Origin: Clostridiales bacterium
Lineage (GTDB): Bacteria; Bacillota; Clostridia; Oscillospirales; Acutalibacteraceae
Reading direction: 5' to 3'
Length of the DNA: 6,219 nucleotides
Assembly (NCBI GenBank): GCA_012511005.1
Contig: JAAZGX010000042.1
Coordinates: 1 to 6,219 of the forward strand
Part shown: positions 1-5,343 of the stretch, in pieces
Position numbering within the stretch: position 1 is the first letter of the stretch
Layout: every line of letters begins with the position of its first letter
Notes under the pieces: generated by a model
Seen by the model: only the letters and a program-made list of their open reading frames with translations
What the model was told of the DNA's origin: nothing
The model's database searches: none
Translations under genes and position numbers: made by a program

Positions 1-306
1 TTTAATCCGGGCATTATGACTAAACTTGTAAAGTCGGTGCAAAATGCGGGCTATACTTATTATGATTGGAATGTGGACAGCGGTGATGCTATGAGCGGAA
101 AACATACCGCTAATAAGCTATATAATAATGTCAGAGCCGGTTTAGCAAAGAATAGAGGAAATGTTGTATTAATGCACGATACGGGAGACGGTGATATGAA
201 AGCAAAAGCTGTTCAGAAAATTATTGAATATGGCAAGGACAATGGATATGTTTTTGCACCGATAACGGAAGCTACATCACCCGTTCATCATCTTGTTATG
301 AATTAG
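1..306 (+). CDS. Polysaccharide deacetylase (NodB domain), C-terminal part
   Basis: This is the end of a carbohydrate esterase family 4 protein. The reading frame is open to the left edge, so the N-terminus, signal or anchor and first catalytic motifs lie outside; the ATG at 16 is internal. The visible 101 residues begin with an NPGIM segment, which in clostridial relatives follows shortly after the RFPGG motif. A conserved stretch around YYDWNVDSGDA (fragment residues 20-30) supplies the Trp/Asp of NodB motif 4, and VVLMHDT (55-61) is motif 5 with the catalytic-pocket Leu and His. The frame ends at a TAG stop soon after the last strand of the barrel, so the C-terminus is complete and carries no extra domain. 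Family members remove N- or O-acetyl groups from peptidoglycan or other polysaccharides outside the membrane; the substrate cannot be told from this part. It is convergent with the rest of the window and not part of that operon. Confidence 0.9.
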   Translation, partial: FNPGIMTKLVKSVQNAGYTYYDWNVDSGDAMSGKHTANKLYNNVRAGLAKNRGNVVLMHDTGDGDMKAKAVQKIIEYGKDNGYVFAPITEATSPVHHLVMN

Positions 307-331
307 CGGATTTTTTTAATCTAGTACAGAA

Positions 332-367
332 AACAGCCGGCAGACCCTAAAGGGGCATGCCGGTGTT
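332..367. terminator. Hairpin in the convergent gap, probable bidirectional terminator
   Basis: AACA and CCGGCA (332-342, with one bulged G at 336) pair with TGCCGG and TGTT (358-367); an inner CCC/GGG around a TAAA loop can extend the stem. The hairpin lies between the converging ends of the deacetylase (306) and the cysteine-rich gene (411). Read on the minus strand it is followed by a short run of four T, so it fits best as the terminator of the cysteine-rich gene. On the plus strand no clear T-run follows, although seven T lie before it at 311-317. Its use in both directions is inferred from position. Confidence 0.6.
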
Positions 368-410
368 GCTTACTCATCAATAATTTTTATTACCTCGTAA
401 TACATTTAAT

Positions 411-1232
411 TTACTGGCAGCCGCATTTAGGTGCGCAGTTGTCGGAAATGTTATCGCGATTTGGCGGGAAAAACTCATCAATTGGGAAGCCTATCTTCTT
501 AAATGCATCGCAAGGGTCTTCATCGTCGCAGCTGCACTCTTTTGTGGGTACGCAGAAATCGTACGCGGGAATCAGCATCTGAACATCTCTTTGAAGCTGG
601 ATTATTGTAAATATTCCAATAGTAACTCTTACTACTCGCTCACAGCTTGGGGCACAAGTAATACAGCCGTCAAAGCATCTTGATATTCCGCTTGGTACAC
701 AAACATCACATTCGCCAAGAGTGTTGCAGCAGTCGCAAATACGGCAAAGCTCTGCGCTGAGGCAAATCGGCTCTGCACATTGAACTTTTGCGCGCGGATT
801 AGTATCGCCCATCGGAAGCACATCGTCGATTGCATCTTCTCTGAATTTTGATGTGAATGTTCTCACATTTCCTTCACTTCCGTATAAAATGCACTTTTTA
901 CTAAAGCATACTAAACCGCAAACAATTGTAGCCGGACAGCCGGGGGCGCCTAATAGGTCAAGGGTAACCTTTATATAGAATGTTAAGTCAACTGTATAAA
1001 ATCCTTTGTTAAACGGCACTCTTTCGACCTCGACAAGACAATTAAGTATTTCGCTGCCCCTGCACCTGACAGAACAGGCATTGTCAACATAACGCTGGCA
1101 CTGATCCGGAATATAAACCCTTAAATCGCGCAAACAATCTTTATCTGCACAGGAATCATATACTCTTTCCGTATCAATACATATAGCGTCTCTAATACGG
1201 GAAGAATCAGGACAGCAGTGTCTGTCTGACAT
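411..1232 (-). CDS. Cysteine-rich conserved protein of unknown function
   Basis: A 273-residue protein with 32 cysteines (about 12%). I do not recognise a named domain. From memory, the N-terminal pattern (AICIDTERVYDSC at 16-28, KDCLRDLRVY at 31-40) and the central VPFNKGFYTVDLTF (72-85) resemble a conserved family of uncharacterised clostridial proteins; this should be checked by search. Residues 60-125 look like a beta-rich domain. A dense patch at 152-197 has 12 cysteines, including CRICDCC (163-169), and the tail (227-273) has seven more in spaced pairs. No signal peptide or membrane segment is evident, so the protein is probably made in the cytosol or mother cell. The ATG start is well supported by AAGGAGG seven bases upstream. 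It follows the lipoprotein gene on the same strand after 115 bases that contain possible promoter elements, so it may be a separate unit. A structural role with disulfide cross-links (for example a spore-surface protein) or metal binding is possible but speculative. Confidence 0.85.
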   Translation of the reverse strand: MSDRHCCPDSSRIRDAICIDTERVYDSCADKDCLRDLRVYIPDQCQRYVDNACSVRCRGSEILNCLVEVERVPFNKGFYTVDLTFYIKVTLDLLGAPGCPATIVCGLVCFSKKCILYGSEGNVRTFTSKFREDAIDDVLPMGDTNPRAKVQCAEPICLSAELCRICDCCNTLGECDVCVPSGISRCFDGCITCAPSCERVVRVTIGIFTIIQLQRDVQMLIPAYDFCVPTKECSCDDEDPCDAFKKIGFPIDEFFPPNRDNISDNCAPKCGCQ

Positions 1233-1239
1233 AAAAAAT

Positions 1240-1246
1240 CCTCCTT
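1240..1246 (-). promoter_or_regulatory. Ribosome binding site of the cysteine-rich gene
   Basis: On the minus strand this reads AAGGAGG, a near-perfect anti-16S match, with seven bases before the ATG at 1232. It fixes the start. Part of it (GAGG) lies in an arm of an inverted repeat with 1287-1297, which could mask it in the transcript. Confidence 0.85.
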
Positions 1247-1275
1247 AAAATATATTGAAGTAAAACTTCAATACT

Positions 1276-1281
1276 ATTCTA
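1276..1281 (-). promoter_or_regulatory. Candidate -10 box close to the cysteine-rich gene
   Basis: On the minus strand this reads TAGAAT (5 of 6 to TATAAT), preceded by TGTG, an imperfect extended -10. A poor -35 (GTAACA, 4 of 6) lies 17 bases upstream. It would start transcription near 1269, so the upstream arm of the inverted repeat would not be in the mRNA. I see no match to the sporulation sigma-E or sigma-K -10 consensus. Weak prediction. Confidence 0.25.
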
Positions 1282-1318
1282 CACAAGAGGATTTTTTTTG
1301 TTACAGATTTAGTTGGTA

Positions 1319-1324
1319 ATTATA
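1319..1324 (-). promoter_or_regulatory. Candidate TATAAT -10 box in the gap
   Basis: On the minus strand this is a perfect TATAAT just downstream of the lipoprotein stop, but 17 bases upstream of it only GCGTCT is found, which is not a -35. If used, transcription would start near 1312 and both arms of the RBS-masking inverted repeat would be in the leader. In an AT-rich gap a chance match is likely. Confidence 0.2.
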
Positions 1325-1347
1325 AAAAACAATTTGTTGACAGACGC

Positions 1348-2793
1348 CTATCGTGCAGTCAAAGACTCTTCAATTGCCTTAAATAACGAAAGCTTATTGT
1401 TAAAAGGCAAATCGCAATTCATATGCCATACCATAACGCCGGCAATACCGCTGTCATAAGCGTAAGCTGATTTATCAAAAACCATCTGATATGAGTTATA
1501 GTATCTTGTATCACATTTATCATCTGTTGTAACAGAGGCGCTTTTGACTATATTGCGATATTTCCCAAGCTTTTCAGCCTCAAGCGAATAGCTGTAAAGG
1601 AAGTCGCCCATATCAGAGGGTCTTCCGAAAAACGGGATACCGAGTGAAAGCTGTTCCTTTTTATAACCCGCGTCAAGAAAAGCATTTATTATAAACACAC
1701 TGTCAAAAGGGGAATGGTTGCCAAACGAATTGAAACTGTTATATGCGGCAATTTCAACTCTGTCAAGCGCATTAATTGCCTTTTTGCTCAAATCCATGCA
1801 CTGTAAATATAAAGAGGCGCCAAGGATTTTATCGGGTATATTTTCTTTAATATCCGCAATTAATGTGCTGTATGCTTTTTTTGCTTTGGCAGTTTCAAGA
1901 AAGCTGAAATCTATATACAGACCGTCCAACTTAAACTCGTTCAGAAGTGCTTTGATTGAAGCGATAAGGTTATCGGCATTATGTGTCACATCACCTGTGT
2001 TTAAGCTTTCATTCACATTTGCTTGCTCAATTGATTTATCATCAAAGTACATAAGGTTTATGTGTATTTTTATATCCTTATTAATTTTAGTTTTACTGTC
2101 ATTTATATTACTTATAACATTAATAAGAGCATTTTTACCGCTTATCTTTTTATTGTCAACCGTAATATCATTATAGATAATATCGCCGTTATTGTTAAAC
2201 GATGTTAAACCGTAAATAAGAATATCCGTCACAACATTCAGCGCGCCTGAGTTAAAATGCTCCTTTTTATACGCATCTGACGCATAAAGATAAGAGGTTA
2301 CACGAAAATCTCTTTTTTCAGGCTTAATACAAAAAGCTTCCGTTGATACTATCTTAAATTTACCGTTATTTACAACATCGGTTACAACAATTCTAAAACC
2401 GTTTGTTTTAACATTATTAAATGTACAATATCTTAATTGACCGATTATATCCTGCTCATATACAGTGACATACTCATTGTCTTTTTCTACTTCAATGCGA
2501 AACCCTAATATGTTGTTTTCTGATTCTTCTTTAAGTATTACGGTATTTATCTCATGCGGCTCGCCGAAAAGCACCTCATATGTTGTGTCGGCCTTGCCCG
2601 AAAAAGCACCCATGCTCGCCTCAAGGCTTTTTGTGCTAAGAGTTTTATTATTTAATGAAATGTTTATTGCCTTAGTGATAAGGTTCGTTTTTGCCAAATC
2701 CTCTTTATTTTTATTTTTACCGCATGCGGAAAATAAACTGAATGACAAGGCTAACAGCAAAATCGCTGAAACATATTTATAGGATTTTTTCAT
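1348..2793 (-). CDS. Lipoprotein with discoidin-like and inactive-looking GH18 domain
   Basis: A 481-residue predicted surface lipoprotein. The ATG at 2793 is chosen because AGGAAGG lies nine bases upstream and the product then begins MKKSYKYVS; an upstream ATG at 2829 would overlap metY and spoil the signal. A hydrophobic segment leads to a lipobox-like LFSAC with the lipid-bearing Cys at 24. Residues about 40-160 resemble an F5/8 type C (discoidin) carbohydrate-binding domain, with an NTVILKEE strand and a GFRIVVTDV strand near its end. Residues about 165-475 resemble glycoside hydrolase family 18: SLGIPFFGR (383-391) and GVMVWHMNCD (452-461) are typical late barrel motifs. The catalytic motif, DGxDxDxE or DGxNxDxE in active members, reads DGLYIDFS (290-297), so the acid/base Glu is Ser and the first Asp/Asn is Tyr. 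I infer binding rather than hydrolysis. It starts four bases after the metY stop and is probably cotranscribed with it. Confidence 0.85.
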   Translation of the reverse strand: MKKSYKYVSAILLLALSFSLFSACGKNKNKEDLAKTNLITKAINISLNNKTLSTKSLEASMGAFSGKADTTYEVLFGEPHEINTVILKEESENNILGFRIEVEKDNEYVTVYEQDIIGQLRYCTFNNVKTNGFRIVVTDVVNNGKFKIVSTEAFCIKPEKRDFRVTSYLYASDAYKKEHFNSGALNVVTDILIYGLTSFNNNGDIIYNDITVDNKKISGKNALINVISNINDSKTKINKDIKIHINLMYFDDKSIEQANVNESLNTGDVTHNADNLIASIKALLNEFKLDGLYIDFSFLETAKAKKAYSTLIADIKENIPDKILGASLYLQCMDLSKKAINALDRVEIAAYNSFNSFGNHSPFDSVFIINAFLDAGYKKEQLSLGIPFFGRPSDMGDFLYSYSLEAEKLGKYRNIVKSASVTTDDKCDTRYYNSYQMVFDKSAYAYDSGIAGVMVWHMNCDLPFNNKLSLFKAIEESLTAR

Positions 2794-2797
2794 TTTA

Positions 2798-4078
2798 CTA
2801 TACCTTCCTGAGTGCTTGCTCAATATCAAAAAGAATATCTTTTATATCCTCAATTCCAACAGAAAGGCGAACAAGACCGGGGCTAATTCCGGCATTTAAT
2901 AGCTGTTCTTCTGTTAGCTGACGGTGCGTAGTACTTGCGGGATGTAAAAGGCAAGAGCGGCAATCCGCAACATGTGTTGCTATGGATATTAAAGACAAAT
3001 TGTCAGAGAACTTTACGGCTGCATCATATCCGCCTTTCAAACAAAACGATATTACACCGCAAGTACCTTTAGGCATATATTTTTTTGAAAGCTCATAAAA
3101 ATCATCTTCCGGTAAAGACGGGTAACTAACTTTTGAAATCTTACTGTTATTTGAAAGATACTTTGCCGCCTCTAAAGCATTTTGACAATGTCTTTCAACT
3201 CTTAAAAACAGAGTTTCAAGACCAAGATTTAATAGAAAAGAGTTATGCGGTGAGGGAACGCTGCCAAGGTCACGCATAAGCTGCGTTGTCATTTTTGTAA
3301 TGTATGCGCCTTTACCAAATTCTTTTGTGTAAGTAATTCCGTGATAGGAGTCATCCGGAGTTGTAAGCCCTAAAAATTTATCATTTTGCTCCCAGTTGAA
3401 GTTTCCGCTGTCAACAATAACACCGCCAACGCTCGTTGCGTGACCGTCTAAATATTTAGTGGTGGAATGCATTACAATGTCCGCTCCGAACTCAAAGGGG
3501 CGGCAGTTTACGGGTGTGGGGAATGTGTTGTCTACAATAAGCGGAACTCCGTTGTCGTGGGCTGCTTTTGCGAATTTTTCAATGTCGAAAATTTCAAGCG
3601 TCGGATTTGCAAGTGTTTCACCGAAAACGGCTTTTGTATTCGGCTTAAATGCGGCATTAATTTCCTCTAAAGAGGCGTTAGGGTCAATAAATGTAAAATG
3701 AAACCCAAGCTTTTTCATTGTTACAGAGAAAAGATTGAATGTGCCGCCGTAAAGCTTTGTGCTTGCAATTATATGGTCACCAGAGGAGGCAATATTAAAA
3801 ATAGAATAAAACGATGCAGCCTGTCCTGAGGATGTTAAAACAGCGCCAACTCCGCCCTCAAGCGCCGCTATCTTTGCGGCGACGGCGTCATTAGTGGGGT
3901 TTTGAAGTCTTGTATAAAAGTATCCTTCTTTTTCAAGGTCAAAAAGCTGCCCCATCTCTTTCGTGCTTTCATACTTAAATGTAGTGCTTTGGACAATTGG
4001 CAAAACACGCGGTTCACCGTTTTTCGGCTCGTAACCGGCATGCAGGCAATTTGTGTTAAAATTATAATCGTTAGCCAT
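2798..4078 (-). CDS. metY: O-acetylhomoserine sulfhydrylase (O-acetylhomoserine aminocarboxypropyltransferase)
   Basis: A 426-residue PLP enzyme of the Cys/Met metabolism family, cytosolic, converting O-acetylhomoserine and sulfide to homocysteine and acetate. Visible signatures, numbered from the ATG at 4078: FYTRLQNPT (54-62), where Tyr and Arg contact the cofactor phosphate of the partner subunit; TSSGQAA (82-88), the phosphate-binding loop; DNTF (183-186), whose Asp pairs with the pyridine nitrogen; and HSTTKYLDGH (204-213), with the Schiff-base lysine at 208. The length of about 425 residues and the NTNCLHAGYEP opening match MetY rather than the shorter cystathionine gamma-synthases (about 380). 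The ATG at 4078 is preferred to the one at 4084 because AAGGAG lies seven bases before the former and one base before the latter. It follows the mutase-family gene by 11 bases and precedes the lipoprotein by four. No SAM riboswitch or T-box is visible in the gap, so control probably lies upstream of the operon. Confidence 0.95.
   Translation of the reverse strand: MANDYNFNTNCLHAGYEPKNGEPRVLPIVQSTTFKYESTKEMGQLFDLEKEGYFYTRLQNPTNDAVAAKIAALEGGVGAVLTSSGQAASFYSIFNIASSGDHIIASTKLYGGTFNLFSVTMKKLGFHFTFIDPNASLEEINAAFKPNTKAVFGETLANPTLEIFDIEKFAKAAHDNGVPLIVDNTFPTPVNCRPFEFGADIVMHSTTKYLDGHATSVGGVIVDSGNFNWEQNDKFLGLTTPDDSYHGITYTKEFGKGAYITKMTTQLMRDLGSVPSPHNSFLLNLGLETLFLRVERHCQNALEAAKYLSNNSKISKVSYPSLPEDDFYELSKKYMPKGTCGVISFCLKGGYDAAVKFSDNLSLISIATHVADCRSCLLHPASTTHRQLTEEQLLNAGISPGLVRLSVGIEDIKDILFDIEQALRKV
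2803..2809 (-). promoter_or_regulatory. Ribosome binding site that sets the lipoprotein start
   Basis: AGGAAGG on the minus strand lies inside the last codons of metY, nine bases before the ATG at 2793. It supports that start over the in-frame ATG at 2829 and suggests translational coupling with metY, whose stop is four bases from the start. Confidence 0.7.
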
Positions 4079-4085
4079 TATCATT

Positions 4086-4091
4086 CTCCTT
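4086..4091 (-). promoter_or_regulatory. Ribosome binding site that sets the metY start
   Basis: AAGGAG on the minus strand overlaps the TAA stop of the preceding gene (4090-4092). The spacing is seven bases to the ATG at 4078 but only one to the ATG at 4084, so the shorter product is favoured. The stop/RBS overlap suggests coupled translation. Confidence 0.75.
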
Positions 4092-5301
4092 AGTCGTTTA
4101 TGAAATGCTCCATAAGTGTATGCCCGTACTCTATAAATACGCCTGTCTCTTTTGCCGTCTTTTCCGTAAATGTTGTAACGGCATTTGGTTTTGGATTTCC
4201 TTTATGATATATCATATATGGAACGGGGTCACTTGCATGTGTCATTGTTGCTATTGGGGTAGGGTGGTCGGGAAGCGCCAATATTTTATAATCATCATAT
4301 ATTTCTAACCCGTCTATGAGCAGTTTTAACACTTTCTCATCAATAAGCTCAATTGAGCGTACTTTATTCTCCGGCTCATTTCTGTGACCGCATTCATCGG
4401 GCGCCTCTATGTGTATATACACAAGGTCTTTACCGTCTTTTAGTTCCTCTAAAGCCTTTTGTGCTTTACCCTCAAAGTTTGTGTCAATATAACCCGTGGC
4501 ACCCTCGACATGAGGAGCGCACATATCTGCACAGCCGGCTATTCCTTTTAGCAGGTCCACAGCGGAAATAACGCTTGCTTTTAATCCGTATTTTTCATAA
4601 AAAGAGGGGAGCGACGGCTTTGTTCCCTCACCCCAAAGCCAAATGGAGTTTGCAGGGCGCTTACCCTCGCAAATACGCCGCAAATTAATCGGGTGAGATA
4701 CTAAAAGGTCATAACTCTCTTTCATCATATTTATAAGTGCTTTGGCATTTTCGCTTTTTGAAAGGTATTCGCTAATCGTCTTTCCTGTTATGTCGTGCGG
4801 CGGTACCAAGTCACCTAAATCAAGTGTGCCGTTATGCCACACAAGACAGTGGCGGTAGCTAACACCGCTATAAAACTTGAATACTTCATTACCGAAATGC
4901 TCTTGTACGGTTTTTATAATTTCCTTTGCATCCTTTGTGGAAATATCTCCGGCGCTATAATCAACCATCGTTTTATTTTCGTAATTATTATCATCAGATA
5001 AAGTAACGGTGTTACAGCGAAAAATAATATCAGTATCAAGCATCGGAGCGCCTATACTTACTGCCTCAAGCGGGGAACGCCCCGTATAATTTTCTTTCGG
5101 ATTATAACCTAAAACACTCATATTGGCAATATCGCTTCCTGGCTTTAGCCCGTCCGCGACAGTTTTTACAAGTCCTACCTCAGAAAGAGAGGCAAGCTTG
5201 TCAAGAAAAGGCTTTTTAGCAAGCTCCATCGGAGTTTTTCTGCCTAAAGCTTCAACAGGATAGTCCGACATCCCGTCGTATAACAAAACAATATATTTCA
5301 A
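4090..5301 (-). CDS. apgM: Archaeal-type cofactor-independent phosphoglycerate mutase family; possible homoserine kinase
   Basis: A 403-residue protein of the alkaline-phosphatase/iPGM superfamily, aPGM branch. Metal and nucleophile motifs are all present: YDGMSD (8-13, metal Asp9), PGSDIANMSVLGY (54-66, nucleophile Ser56), PPHDITGK (167-174), EAPDECGH (299-306, metal Asp302 and His306), LPDHPTP (343-349, metal Asp345 and His346) and a later His355. An intact site implies an active enzyme. Archaeal members interconvert 3- and 2-phosphoglycerate, but a bacterial subgroup of about 400 residues has been proposed to be homoserine kinase from its association with threonine genes (the TIGRFAM model 'proposed homoserine kinase', as I recall). 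The metY neighbour fits that reading; it does not prove it. The start is TTG at 5301: an in-frame TAA lies at 5314-5316, and starting at Met11 would remove Asp9. The gene is 42 bases after prs and 11 before metY. Confidence 0.9.
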   Translation of the reverse strand: MKYIVLLYDGMSDYPVEALGRKTPMELAKKPFLDKLASLSEVGLVKTVADGLKPGSDIANMSVLGYNPKENYTGRSPLEAVSIGAPMLDTDIIFRCNTVTLSDDNNYENKTMVDYSAGDISTKDAKEIIKTVQEHFGNEVFKFYSGVSYRHCLVWHNGTLDLGDLVPPHDITGKTISEYLSKSENAKALINMMKESYDLLVSHPINLRRICEGKRPANSIWLWGEGTKPSLPSFYEKYGLKASVISAVDLLKGIAGCADMCAPHVEGATGYIDTNFEGKAQKALEELKDGKDLVYIHIEAPDECGHRNEPENKVRSIELIDEKVLKLLIDGLEIYDDYKILALPDHPTPIATMTHASDPVPYMIYHKGNPKPNAVTTFTEKTAKETGVFIEYGHTLMEHFIND

Positions 5302-5308
5302 AAGTTTT

Positions 5309-5315
5309 CCCCTTT
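5309..5315 (-). promoter_or_regulatory. Ribosome binding site for the TTG start
   Basis: AAAGGGG on the minus strand, seven bases before the TTG at 5301. It is a moderate match. Together with the in-frame stop overlapping it and the essential N-terminal KYIVLLYDG strand, it supports initiation at TTG. Confidence 0.65.
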
Positions 5316-5343
5316 ATTAATGTGTTGAACATATGCGAACGGG

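Larger units (their letters stand above)
1233..1297 (-). repeat. Inverted repeat with nested hairpin in the leader of the cysteine-rich gene
   Basis: The arms at 1233-1243 (AAAAAATCCTC on the plus strand) and 1287-1297 (GAGGATTTTTT) are perfect reverse complements over 11 bases. The 43 bases between them contain a second perfect hairpin: nine pairs (1253-1261 with 1265-1273, core ATTGAAGT/ACTTCAAT) around an AAA loop. If both arms are transcribed, the outer stem would pair with the GAGG of the Shine-Dalgarno sequence and the bases up to the ATG. The outer stem is AU-rich, so its stability is uncertain. The structure is seen directly; any regulatory role is inferred. Confidence 0.55.

Noticed and set aside
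632..835. Second minus-strand open frame of 67 codons inside the cysteine-rich gene.
   Set aside because: Overlapping frame of a better supported gene, without an RBS or recognisable motif.
1324..1341. AACAAATTGTT followed by six T, a possible terminator after the lipoprotein gene.
   Set aside because: With a minimum loop only four AU-rich pairs remain, too weak for an intrinsic terminator; readthrough into the cysteine-rich gene is therefore possible.
1337..1342. Perfect TTGACA on the plus strand, a -35 candidate.
   Set aside because: There is no -10 sequence at 16-18 bases and no plus-strand gene downstream.
1718..2176. Long plus-strand open frame with a hydrophobic product inside the lipoprotein gene.
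   Set aside because: It lies antisense to a gene with clear domain motifs, has no homology I recognise, and its hydrophobic composition is the usual result of reading the opposite strand of an Asn/Lys-rich gene.
2794..2829. Extended N-terminus of the lipoprotein starting at the ATG at 2829.
   Set aside because: It overlaps the end of metY, lacks a suitable RBS, and puts charged residues ahead of a normal lipoprotein signal.
5327..5340. GAACATATGCGAAC in the prs-apgM gap resembles a Gram-positive LexA (SOS) box.
   Set aside because: The LexA box needs GAAC-N4-GTTC. Here only one half-site is present and the second GAAC is in direct, not inverted, orientation; the gap is also inside an apparent operon.
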